From Fistulifera solaris (taxonomy: Eukaryota > Bacillariophyta > Bacillariophyceae > Naviculales > Stauroneidaceae): a stretch of DNA of 64,000 bases. The notes beneath the pieces are model-generated. The model worked only from the letters and a program-made list of their open reading frames with translations. It had not been told where the DNA came from and did no database searches. The translations under genes and the position numbers were made by a program. Where the stretch lies: the NCBI GenBank assembly GCA_030295235.1, contig AP026148.1, positions 186,001 through 250,000 of the forward strand. Direction: 5' to 3'. Every line of letters starts with the position of its first letter. Within the stretch, counting starts at the first letter, position 1. Below, one piece after another: positions 54,950 through 64,000 of this stretch.

Positions 54950-55924
54950 ATGATGCGCAGAAGTCTTCAGAGTCTGACCGCTCTCTGTATAACAACATGT
55001 CATCTGCTGGGAATTTATTCGTTTGTTCATCCGACCCCACAACACCGTCCATGCGCTATTGAGAATCGACTGAGAACATCCGTCAACCAACAAACAACAG
55101 ATATAATAGAGAATGTGAATCATCGACTCACAGCAGCAACGTTCCGTACTCCCCCGATGCATGTTTATATTGAATATACCGACGCCTTTGGCGTCGTCTA
55201 CAATGGCAACTATCTCAAATTCTTTGATCGAGCCCTACATAGGACCGACCAGCTACGACTTGATGGCTGGTCAATTGTCCGTGTCGGCGAGCAAAAGTTC
55301 AAACAATCACCGACACTCGGAGGAACGTTCGTGATAGAAGGTGTACGGAAAGAAGTTCACGACGCGTATGAAATTTGGGACATGGACATGAAGAGTTTTG
55401 ACAATTCAATAGTGTTCAACTCCGTGACCGACGTCCGTATCGCTAAGGCTGTCAAAGGAGATATTGCGCTACCGACCGATCCGCCTTTTGATATTCCAAA
55501 AGATGGAGTCCTTGCAACCGACCAGTTTTACGCTTATCGTGATGAGTTCGAGCCGCATCTCCAGGGCGCAATGCCCTTACGGAATGTCTTGAACTTATTT
55601 GAACGAAGTCGGTCGAATTACTTGGGTGGTCCGGATGTGTTACGAGAAATGCAAACCAAAGAAGGTATTATCTTTGTTGTGACGAATATCGAAGATGCGT
55701 GTCTGATCGACGACGGAACTACGTGTTGTGCTGGAGATGAAGTGGTAGTAGAGACAGCGTTTGTGGCGAAGCGTAAAGGCATGGTGCTGGATTGTTTGCA
55801 AACATTAAAGCACGGAACGGCCCGATTGGCACAAGCCAAAGTTCGCGTCATGGTTTTGAATGCGAGTACGATGCGACCAACTAACCAATTACCGGAATCG
55901 CTGAAAAGGACACTGAACCTTTAA
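54950..55924 (+). CDS. Hotdog-fold acyl-CoA/acyl-ACP thioesterase-like protein
   Basis: 324 aa, single exon; ATG 54950, with a second in-frame ATG at 54953. A leader with 'LTALCITTCHLLGIYSFVHP' suggests plastid or ER targeting. The first hotdog has the 4HBT signature 'VYIEYTDAFGVVYNGNYLKF', where the Asp is the usual catalytic residue, then 'FDRALHRTDQLRL'. A second hotdog-like half (~200-300) repeats 'MPLRNVLNLFERSRSNYLGG' with 'VVVETAFVAKRKGMVLDCLQ'. A double-hotdog arrangement is common in eukaryotic thioesterases. Likely releases fatty acids or other acyl groups; the substrate is not visible. Confidence 0.78.
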   Translation: MMRRSLQSLTALCITTCHLLGIYSFVHPTPQHRPCAIENRLRTSVNQQTTDIIENVNHRLTAATFRTPPMHVYIEYTDAFGVVYNGNYLKFFDRALHRTDQLRLDGWSIVRVGEQKFKQSPTLGGTFVIEGVRKEVHDAYEIWDMDMKSFDNSIVFNSVTDVRIAKAVKGDIALPTDPPFDIPKDGVLATDQFYAYRDEFEPHLQGAMPLRNVLNLFERSRSNYLGGPDVLREMQTKEGIIFVVTNIEDACLIDDGTTCCAGDEVVVETAFVAKRKGMVLDCLQTLKHGTARLAQAKVRVMVLNASTMRPTNQLPESLKRTLNL

Positions 55925-56010
55925 CTTGAATCGCTACAAAATCCATGAATACTATTGCGTCAAACAATAGCGCCTCGCAGTGTCGTGATCACATTTCATC
56001 GTTGAAAATT

Positions 56011-56634
56011 CTACTTCTTTACATCAATGTTTGCGAATGACTCCTCTGGTGACTGGGTGTCGAGTATGTACTCGAGATCACCGAAGAACAACTGAGGAGT
56101 CGATGGAATAGCCACGGTGTCTTTCTGTCCCCAAAATCCTGTCCGCTTGAGAATTTCTACATCACTTTTGATTTGAATTTGACAAGCGAGCCGCAATTTG
56201 GTATTGTTGTGAAAATTGTGGGGCGGAATCGCAAACCGCAACTGCTCTTTCGTATTTCGTTCCGACGGTAAGACTTGACCTTGGATAATTTCTACAGCAC
56301 AGGTTCCACAAGTCCCCAAACCTCGACAATTGATCAGATTGGCTCGTCCATTGTGCGGGCTGGCCTGGTGATTCCGCAATGTGGCCGTCCGCAATATTTC
56401 GCCGTCATATGCCTCGAACGTTATTTTCTGTGTCGTGTTTTCTGAAGATGATGGTTCCTCCGTGAGCCATGTAACAGTATGCGTCGTGACTGAATCTATT
56501 TCTTTCTTTGATGGGAGTGCTGCGAAACACGGCGTCGTGGGATGGAGTAGTGTAGGACGTATTACGAAAGATGACGATGATTTCCACAGCCCAACGTGTA
56601 ACCCTGCCGATAAGAGCCTCTTAAATACAAGCAT
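56011..56634 (-). CDS. Plastid 2Fe-2S ferredoxin-like protein
   Basis: 207 aa, single exon, ATG at 56632-56634. The leader contains 'MLVFKRLLSAGLHVGLWKSS', basic and amphipathic. The 2Fe-2S site is 'NCRGLGTCGTCAVEIIQG' and then 'LRLACQIQIKSD': C-x5-C-x2-C with the fourth Cys ~40 residues later. The spacing and 'GTCGTC' resemble the PnsB3-type ferredoxin-like proteins of the plant NDH complex more than classical plant ferredoxin. The C-terminus has 'FFGDLEYILDTQSPEESF', an acidic helix. Role in electron transfer is inferred; partner unknown. Confidence 0.78.
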   Translation of the reverse strand: MLVFKRLLSAGLHVGLWKSSSSFVIRPTLLHPTTPCFAALPSKKEIDSVTTHTVTWLTEEPSSSENTTQKITFEAYDGEILRTATLRNHQASPHNGRANLINCRGLGTCGTCAVEIIQGQVLPSERNTKEQLRFAIPPHNFHNNTKLRLACQIQIKSDVEILKRTGFWGQKDTVAIPSTPQLFFGDLEYILDTQSPEESFANIDVKK

Positions 56635-57471
56635 TATTGTTGTCGATGTTGTAGTATTGCCTCATTCATCTTCTCCTATTGATATACTTTTTATGTTGTG
56701 CCGACGAGACGCTGATGTGTTTTTCTGTTTTTCGATGAGAAAAAACAGCTCGTGACTAATTCGCTTCAGTCTTGGCACTTTTGCCAGAAAGTACAGTTCA
56801 TCCCACAGCGAACAAGCCCAGATCATGTTCGACATGGAAATGATCGAGCTGTTACTAAACGTCACTTTTAGCAGCCTTCATAGCAATGGATTCATTTACA
56901 TAGTAGTAACTAGCGCAAAGAAGACAAGAACGAGCATCTGGGAGTTTTGTCTCACGACTGTAGTCTCAATTATACTGAACACTAGTTTTGGCCATTTTGC
57001 AGCCTATGCACTTGCAACCAGCGACCTAGCCGGAATAGCTTCGAGCTGCCTTGATAGCTAGGCATTCACTTAGCTTTTGATTGCGGTTTTGGTGGGAGGT
57101 GTTTTGTGAATAAAAATGCATGACGTTTTCGATGCCGGGTGACCGTGGGAGAACAAGATCCATTTCAATGCAGCTCGGAAGGAAGTTTTGGATTACACTG
57201 TATAATGCTGTACAAGCCAGTACCGCATTTCGAAAGTGTTCATCGCGACATGAAACGTGCGACAGACGAGGATCAGTCACTGTGAAGAAAAGAGTGAGAA
57301 TTCGGAAGGGTTCGTCGTTCTCGCAAAAGGTTGCATGCGGCATTATCGACCGCTGACCTCGAATGCAGAAAACCAACAACTCACCACTCATTTCGGGTCA
57401 TCCCTCTCATGTCATAAAATTGACAGGATCATCCATTTTGTCTTGAACTATCATTTAAATCGAATAACAAG
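56635..57471. promoter_or_regulatory. Divergent intergenic region, ferredoxin-like / ABC transporter
   Basis: About 840 nt. It may hold a missing 5' exon of the ABC transporter (see that gene), but I could not identify one with splice sites and family sequence. Nothing else is recognised. Confidence 0.3.
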
Positions 57472-58916
57472 ATGACACTAACCGTCGTGGTAGGATCATC
57501 GGGATCCGGAAAGACTACCTTCTTGAACGATGTGCACAAATCACACAAATGCATTTACATTCGTCAGTATCACAACATTCGACCGTACGTTACGGTCAGT
57601 AAGATCCCAAACTTCGATCCGACCCGTCTTCCGTACTGGGATATTTATGAACGCGAAGGAACAGCTTCATCGATCAAGGTCGGAGGAACCATGGCGGGTG
57701 AATTCACGGCCGGTCTTTCGGGAGGTCAACGCAAGTTGTTGTTGTTTGAATTGGTCGCCCAGCGCATCGCTTCGCAAAACAATCTGTTGATTGTTCTCGA
57801 TGAACCCTTGCCGGAGTCACCGACGACTTTGTACCTTTCATTGTTAAGCGTTTGAATGAAATGAGAGAGAACCACGAAATTCTCTTGGTCACCAACGATC
57901 ACGTCGACACACTCAAGGAAATGGCCGATAACACCATCACTGTCAGTGCGATTGACCGCACGAAAGTTCAAGTCAACAAGATTGAAGGTGTTAGTCGCGA
58001 AAAAGCCATTCTCGCCTTGGCGATTGGTGACGCCTACGACTACAAAGGCTCGTGGGCGGATCTGCGCTTCTTTCTCCAAGTCGAAGTCTTGGGGAATGGT
58101 GCGCTCATTGGTGTCGCCATTTTCACCATCTTTGCCTTTACGTTGTTTCTCGCGACATTTTGGGATTCCAGTGAAGAAAGTGCGGCACTCGTTCTAGTGG
58201 CGGGTGGTATCATTGCGTTCTTTTGCCTCAATCCCTACTTGTTGTCGTTGGCCGACTGGCGAAATTTTATGGGGGAAGAAGCCGAGGCTTTGTTGCACGC
58301 GTCCAAGGACATGAACAATTTTCTCAAGACATGTTTGACATTATTTTTGATTCTCATTGTTTCGGTGGTGCAGTTCGGTATTACCAATGCGGTGACTTCG
58401 GGACTCGAGAGTGTTTCATTCTGGGTGGCCATGTTGATGGATAGTTCCAGTTTGACCTTTCCCTTCATCTGCTTTGGTCTTTACACCAAATTACCGTTCC
58501 AAGCCGTACAGATTCTTTCCAGCTTGCCTTTCTTGTTCATGATTTTTTTTTCGACGACATTTTCGCCGGGTTCGGGTGTCGCAGGTTTGAAGGAACTTCG
58601 CTATCTGTTTGCCCGATTTTACTTTTGGTGCATGATTCCCGGTATTCGCGATCAGATGGAGAACTGTCCCGCGGATGATGGAAAAAACATGTTGTACATG
58701 ATCTTGTCGGCGTTGATTGGTGTGGTTTTGTTCTTGGTGGTCATGGCGGTCAGTGCGTTCATGCGCTCGCACAAGACCAAAAAGGAAAGCTCCAAAAAGA
58801 ATGCGCTGAAGGATGACGAATTCCGTGATCTACAGCTCGAATTGTATGGAGAAAAGGCGATGGATATTCAGAGCACCAATCATTCCACCAATTCCAAGAA
58901 GAAAGAAAGCGCCTAA
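57472..58916 (+). CDS. ABC half-transporter (NBD-TMD), ABCG-like order
   Basis: About 481 aa. The nucleotide-binding domain comes first: Walker A 'GSSGSGKTT' at 8-16, Q-loop near 32, signature 'LSGGQRK' at 82-88, Walker B 'LLIVLDEP' at 105-112, and the switch His in 'VTNDHVD'. It is followed by about six TM segments from residue ~210 ('ALIGVAIFTIFAFTLFLA') to ~430 ('LIGVVLFLVVMAVSAFM'). The NBD-TMD order is that of ABCG/ABCH proteins. The start codon lies only seven residues before Walker A, so the usual first strands and A-loop are absent: a missing upstream exon or a truncated gene. One base is missing at TT 57808-57809; with it 'DEPFAGVTDDFVPF' reads through. Confidence 0.85.
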
Positions 58917-59060
58917 AGCGATTCAGGAATGTCGTGCCATTCATATTAATTCATTCTTAGATGTTAGTATGTGTTGGTGTCAAGTCTCATTTATAAATGT
59001 CTTTATTTGATGCAAAGCGCCAGTATTTGCAAATAGATTACTTGATAAGTTTTTCTAAAT

Positions 59061-61125
59061 TTACAAAGCAGCGGCGCGAATGCTGCCATAGCCTGTCGGT
59101 CGAGTGTAACCACCCCGTCCATGTTTACCAGCGTTTACGATTACCCCGATCGAAGCTTGGTCGTGGGCGATAGTCTCATCAATTGTCGTGTGACAACCAT
59201 ACGGATCCTTGTTGCGAAGCTTACGACCTTTCTTGCCCCACTTTTTCGTCGTAGGCCGTTTGCTTTTATTCGCAGACGGCTTCGAACCACCGTCGACAGA
59301 TCCTTCGAGTAACTCAAGAATGTCATCATCAAAATCGTTTTCAAGCTCATTGCCTTCTTCCTGATCGGGCTCTTCAGCTTCTTTTTTCTTCTTGTCGACG
59401 TTGTTGTTTCTCCAACTTCAAACGCAGTTTTGCTGTGTTGGCCAAAGCCGTGTCAATCGTTTCGCGATAGAACGCCAACAAGTCACTGCCACGTACTTCA
59501 GGAGGTGCATGACAAAACAAGAGTTTACCAGATGCATAGTCCTGTATCACATACCGAGCGGCTCGGGCATAGTCCGGGATTCCGCTAGCCGCTGCCAGCA
59601 TTCCTCGTGCAATGCAAAATGTACCCAAAAATTCGTCTGGCTTCGGTGGCGGTAGCTTCGTCCACCCATTCTCGGCCATTTCTTGCGCCGTAGGTTTGGG
59701 AAGATTGATTCCGTAATGCGCGTTAATAATTTCTCGAGGAATGCGCTCACATATTAAGCGAGTAACCGGCCAGTGATCACGCATTTGGGCAATCGGGTAC
59801 ACACCAGCAGCAATCAAATCGGCCGTGTTCGATACAAACGAAGGGAAAACTAAACCAGGACAATCGCATAGCATCATTTTATCCTCCATTCCTGTGTCGG
59901 CAGGTAGGTAAAGAGTCTGAAAATGTTTCGTTTTGCCGGGTTGACTGGCTACGCCTACACGAACCACTCCATGAGTGTGTCGACTGCTTCCGACGAGCAC
60001 ATTGATGACACTACTTTTTCCAACATTCGGAAAACCAACCATACCGAACTGAAAGCGGTCTCCGTATCGCTCATCGCGCTCGCATCCGTGTTTCTCCGCA
60101 AAAGCCAGCATGGTTTCAAGTAATTGTTCGCGTGTGAGAGGGACATCGATGCCAATACCATCTTCCGATTCTTTTTTGGGGATAACTTCGTCATCGCTTT
60201 CACTCTCGCTGTCACTTCCTTCCTCTGATTCCTCACCCATGCCCAAAGGATCATCTTCTTTTTCTTCCTTGCGTGGATCTACACCTCGTTCTTCTCTTCG
60301 TCGGCGCTGCGCTTCGGCGTCTAATTTCTGTTGTTCCTTGACAGCCGAAAAGAAAATTGGTTCCCAATTTCGCTCTACAAGGTAATCATACCACATTTGT
60401 CTCTGATCGCGACTCAAATAATCGCTCTTATTCATAAGTACCATCATGGGCTTCCCCAAGGATGCAGCATACTCTTTGAGATCGTCCGACAGATAAAAGA
60501 GAGGATTGCGGGCATCGACGAGCTGCAAAAGACAACTCGAACGCTCCAACACACGCCACAATTGCCTCCAGACTTCTAAATTCTTTTCAAAAGGCGTAAC
60601 CGAAGTCGATGATTCGGTCCTCGCGATTTCTTCCTCGCGTACCGCAATCGCGCGTCGCCACTCCAAAAAGGCCTTTTCCTCCTGACGGTGCAATTCCTCG
60701 GGCGTCGTAGATTCATCCCAGGCCGGGCGTCGGGGAACCGACAATTCTTGAAACACAAAGCTCGGTCTTTCATCGTCTTCCCATTGTACTTTGGATGGAC
60801 GAAAGGCGTGTCCGGTGGGATCGAGAACAACTACGCCTTCTTTTTCGGAAGTAAATTCTCGATGTGCCAAATCGGCTTGCAACAAAAAGTCGTCCAGATT
60901 ACTCATTTCCAGCACCGATCTCGTCTTGAGTTCTGGTTCTTCTTCAATGCCCACGGAAGTGACACCCGCTTGCATGGCCATGCCTCCTTCTCCGCGTCGA
61001 TTCTTCCCGTTTTCACGAGGACGGTATCGTTGACCTTGCGCTTTCTGCAACGCTTTGCCCATGCCTGATTCACGATCGAGTCGACCCGGTTTTCCTTTGC
61101 GACTGGTTCCTTTGTTTCGCGGCAT
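59061..61125 (-). CDS. LSG1: LSG1-type circularly permuted GTPase
   Basis: Large-subunit GTPase 1, which releases the export adaptor Nmd3 from cytoplasmic pre-60S subunits. About 687 aa, single exon, ATG at 61123-61125. The GTPase motifs are in permuted order: G4 'NKSD' at 232-235, then G1 'GFPNVGKSS' near 370 and G3 'DCPGL' near 425. An acidic insertion separates G5 from G1. The N-terminus 'KGTSRKGKPGRLDRE' and 'LDDFLLQADLAHREFTSE' are family-typical. The T6 run 59382-59387 (+ strand) is one base too long; with five, the reading continues past 'RRQEEK' to a basic tail ending at 59061 ('GYGSIRAAAL'), and the length becomes divisible by three. Confidence 0.92.
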
Positions 61126-61578
61126 ATTGTTTGAAATGGTTTTTAATGCTTATTGCTGTTTGATTCGTTGCGTAGTAAGGAAAGAATGGCAAGGAAAGGC
61201 TCGTTTTCTTTCATGTTTCTTTACGGGGGATTTCATTCTTTGGTTGGATGCCATCGTGACGGACGACGGATAGGTTTTCACAGCGCGCAATGTGCGTGCG
61301 CGGTGCGCGGAGCAACATTCGTTTGGGCAGAACGACCAGTAACCTTATTGTACAGAAAACGCACCATAAAGCGAATGAAATCTACAAGAATGCCAAGTAA
61401 AAAAGTACGGTACACATTCCGTATAATTGGTTAGCTCAGGAGACAAGAGATATGAATGCTGAATCTATTTTGTTAGAATTAAGTCTTAGATAACTATCCG
61501 ACAAGGATGCTTTCCTTCTCTACTTTGTAGCAAAGTCGAAAGGCGTCGCGAGTGTTTCGCTCTCTCATATTTCAGTTT
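61126..61578. other. Intergenic region, nothing recognised
   Basis: Region upstream of LSG1 and downstream of the rhodanese gene. It has a GC-rich patch ('gcgcgcaatgtgcgtgcgcg') near 61280. No gene is seen. Confidence 0.3.
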
Positions 61579-62142
61579 TTACATGAGCAACATGGTTACT
61601 CCCAACACAACTAAAGCAAACTTGGATCCATCCCAGTGAGTGTTACCGAAACTCGAGTGCTCTTCCTCCGAATGGGTTGCAGCGGTGCATTGCTCACTAG
61701 CCGTCGTATCAACAGTGCAAGGGGGTACCACCGAATCCGTACCCGTCACGAGAGGATAACCGGCTGCCGTCCATTGCGTGACACCACCACCATTGTACAA
61801 GACATGAAAGCCAGCTTCTACCAAGTGAGTCGCTGCCACCGCCGCACGGGCGCCTGTACTACAGTATACGGCCACACGACAATTTTCGCAGCCGGCCAAA
61901 TCGTCCGGTGTGGCACTGGGAAATCCTTCGACAGCGAGATCGGCCATGAGGGTGGCATTGGCAATATGTCCCGTTGCGTATTCTTCGGCACTGCGGACAT
62001 CGACAAGTACATCGAAGTCACCGTGTTCGAGACCTTCAAAGAGCTCCGCGGCGGTCAAATTGGTAATTACGATGGTACTTTCCTCGTGGGCCTGAGCGGC
62101 GCACGCGAATACTGCAAGAAAGAGAAGAAAGCCAAATTTCAT
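61579..62142 (-). CDS. Secreted, probably GPI-anchored rhodanese-domain protein
   Basis: 187 aa, single exon. A clear signal peptide ('FGFLLFLAVFACAAQAH') is followed by one rhodanese domain: 'VLVDVRSAEEYATGHIANA', the active-site loop 'VYCSTGARAAVAA' with catalytic Cys, and 'NGGGVTQWTAAGYPL'. The last ~20 residues are a hydrophobic stretch ('FALVVLGVTMLLM') with no charged tail, after a small-residue region ('NTHWDGSK'); this resembles a GPI-attachment signal. Sulfur transfer or redox signalling at the cell surface is inferred from the domain only. Extracellular rhodaneses are uncommon. Single-TM anchoring is the alternative. Confidence 0.8.
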   Translation of the reverse strand: MKFGFLLFLAVFACAAQAHEESTIVITNLTAAELFEGLEHGDFDVLVDVRSAEEYATGHIANATLMADLAVEGFPSATPDDLAGCENCRVAVYCSTGARAAVAATHLVEAGFHVLYNGGGVTQWTAAGYPLVTGTDSVVPPCTVDTTASEQCTAATHSEEEHSSFGNTHWDGSKFALVVLGVTMLLM

Positions 62143-62499
62143 GATGTTGGATCAAAAGTTTTTGTAAGTTGCAATGGCAGTGAAACCGTGGCAAATTCGT
62201 CGGATTGAAATAGTAGAATGTGTCGATGTTTGTTTGCCTGTAGTGGCCTGTGCAGGATTTAAAATTGAACCGAAGTCGATTGCGGGTCGATCTTTGGATC
62301 ATCGTTCGCTTTGGACCTCGGGAGTCTCACGATAATTGTACGGACAATCGTGAGTCTTGGGTCTTGAGTTGGATCCGAGCCGGTCGGACTAGGGACAGAC
62401 GTTCTTGTCCGATTCGGCTACTATGGACGCAAAGTGTTGTCTTGATCTTGACGACATGACTGGATATTTCGTATTGAGTCACGATCGTGATGTTCTTTT
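62143..62499. promoter_or_regulatory. Divergent intergenic region
   Basis: Between the rhodanese and desulfhydrase-like genes. No gene or strong motif is seen. Confidence 0.3.
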
Positions 62500-63752
62500 A
62501 TGGTATTGTTTTGCAATAACGTTTTCGTCACTGCATCTTTACTGCGGGCCCATTATGTTTTGACTCTTGTCTCCTCTTTCATTACATACATGAAATCAAT
62601 CGCTCGTTTTCTTATGAAAGGCACCGCTCTCGTCGCACATGCGTATACACCGCCGTCATGGTGTTCTCTCCCACCTCCACCGCACGGTCGATTGTCACTC
62701 GCGCACCTTCCGACGCCCCTCAACCCTCTGACATTGCACGGCGAAATCGGAAAACCACTCACGGAGCACAATATTTCCTTCTGGATCAAACGCGATGACA
62801 TGACGGGAGGCATCGAATGGGGTGGGAACAAGATTCGGAAACTAGAATTTTTGTTGGCGGATGCGCAACAGGGTGATTGCACAGCCGTCTTGACCATCGG
62901 CGGTGCCCAAAGCAATCATTGTCGTGCGACGGCTGCGGCCGCACGGCGACTCGGACTGGAGCCTCATCTCATTTTGCGCACAAGCAGTAGTGATATCGGG
63001 ACGGTGGGGAATTTGTTGATGGTTTGGGTTCCGAAGTACTGGTGCAGCGTGTGGCGGAAGCGATCGAACGAGATACACAACACAAAGTGTATCGCATTCC
63101 GGTGGGTGGTAGTAACGCGATTGGGACGTGGGGGTATTTGCAAGCTGTTGATGAAGTTATTCAACAACAGCCATCGGCTTCCCTTGATCACATTGTATTC
63201 GCTTGTGGGAGTGGCGGAACGGCGGCGGGGATTGTATTGGGATTTGCGATGGCATATGAGAAGGATGCATTGGAACACATGCCGCAACTCCACGCCGTCG
63301 GAGTCTGTGATGACCCGGATTACTTCTTTGCTTACATGGCCCGAATTGCCGTGGATATGGGATTTTCTATCGATCACTACAACAACGACAAGTATGAGTC
63401 CGTGGAAGATTATTTGCGTCAGCACGTGACTTTGCATCAAGGGAAAGGAAGGGGTTACGCCGCAAGTACACCGGAGGAACTCCAGTTCGGTGTCGATTTT
63501 GCGCATGCGACAGGAATTGTGTTAGACCCAGTCTATTCGGGAAAGGCGCTCTATCATTTTTGGACACGTGTTTTGCAAGATAACATTAATTCATTTGCAA
63601 ATCAATCGATTCTATTTTGGCATACGGGTGGTGCTTTGGGTCTTTATAACAAATGTGGGGAACTTACCGAGTCCACTTCGATATTGGCCGGCTCGCCTTG
63701 TCAGAAGTTAGATGTGTACGGCAAAGGAAATGGTTTAAATATTAATGGATGA
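62500..63752 (+). CDS. PLP-dependent D-cysteine desulfhydrase / ACC deaminase-like enzyme
   Basis: About 417 aa with one added base. The enzyme family is fold type II PLP; D-cysteine desulfhydrase releases pyruvate, ammonia and sulfide. The PLP Lys lies in 'GGNKIRKLEFLLADA', with 'IGGAQSNHCRATAAAARRLG', 'IPVGGSNAIGTWGYL', 'VFACGSGGTAAGI' and the phosphate site 'LFWHTGGALGLY'. Near 63005-63025 the frame shifts by one base. The segment from 'VGNLL' to 'YRIPVGG' is also about 10-20 residues shorter than in relatives, so a small deletion is possible. The start is 62500 or the later in-frame ATG 62590; the latter leaves a short possible organellar leader. Confidence 0.78.
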
Positions 63753-64000
63753 GTGACCCCAAGTAGAGACAAGTGCGATCAGGTGGATATGTGCATCATG
63801 AGATGTTTATGTTGATGATTATTTTCGTTAAGGACTGACAACAACGTCGAAGGTCTCATCTTCCTAATCATTGCAATTGGAGGTCAATGTGGCCTGTGCG
63901 TGCTCGTGTTACGTATAAATAGTTACGGTGCATGCTTCACTAGAACATCCAACTAGCTAGTGCAATATGTAACTGGATCGGCTAAAATGAAGCAAAAGAT
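63753..64000. other. 3' region at window edge
   Basis: Nothing recognised. The next gene lies outside. Confidence 0.3.

Noticed and set aside
1-64000. Calling the frame-broken GH47, myosin, PinX1, LSG1 and other genes pseudogenes
   Set aside because: The breaks are single bases in short runs, families are conserved on both sides, and exon sums become divisible by three when corrected. Sequence error explains them better.
1-64000. Virus-derived, LTR or other mobile elements
   Set aside because: No reverse transcriptase, integrase, capsid or transposase signatures, and no long terminal or inverted repeats were found.

Overview
The window looks like nuclear DNA of a diatom, most likely a raphid pennate similar to Phaeodactylum. 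The genes are densely packed and either intronless or interrupted by short (60-110 nt) GT-AG introns. Several products begin with a signal peptide followed by an 'AF'-type plastid site (TAFAPP, EAFVIR, EAFTIR). The bZIP basic regions are of the stramenopile type. The species itself cannot be settled from the sequence alone.

Layout. 1-3.2 kb: the N-terminal part of a GH47 alpha-mannosidase (-) and a six-exon class I heme peroxidase (+). 3.3-23 kb: three related single-IQ myosins (3352-6997 -, 8826-12345 +, 19620-23036 +) that bracket a TRM10-type tRNA methyltransferase and a 12-exon Argonaute. The Argonaute keeps guide-binding residues but lacks the catalytic tetrad. 23.6-27 kb: DPY30, a MORN protein with duplicated helical units, and a divergent plastid ClpS. 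27-34.4 kb: three members of an unrecognised two-TM family, a mutarotase-like protein, and two members of an HNH-like treble-clef family whose third member is at 54.2 kb. 34.7-46 kb: a VTC2-like GDP-hexose phosphorylase, a PAS-like protein, plastid RimP, a nucleolin-like protein, a TM protein, PRP38, PinX1/Gno1, plastid GrpE and a protein with two bZIP basic regions. 46-64 kb: a GT32 glycosyltransferase, a DUF1350 hydrolase, a Sel1 protein, a hotdog thioesterase, a plastid 2Fe-2S protein, an ABC half-transporter, the LSG1 GTPase, a probably GPI-anchored rhodanese and a D-cysteine-desulfhydrase-like enzyme.

An important caveat: more than twenty conserved genes are interrupted by single-base length differences, nearly all in short homopolymer runs. 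Adding or removing that one base restores the conserved frame and makes total exon length divisible by three. I read these as consensus errors of the assembly rather than pseudogenes, and each gene entry says where its break is.

Functional themes are nucleolar and ribosome work (nucleolin-like, PinX1/Gno1, LSG1, TRM10, plastid RimP), plastid proteostasis (GrpE, ClpS-like), redox and ascorbate metabolism (peroxidase, VTC2-like, 2Fe-2S protein, rhodanese) and actin motors. I saw no rRNA, tRNA, CRISPR array or recognisable transposon or virus-derived element.
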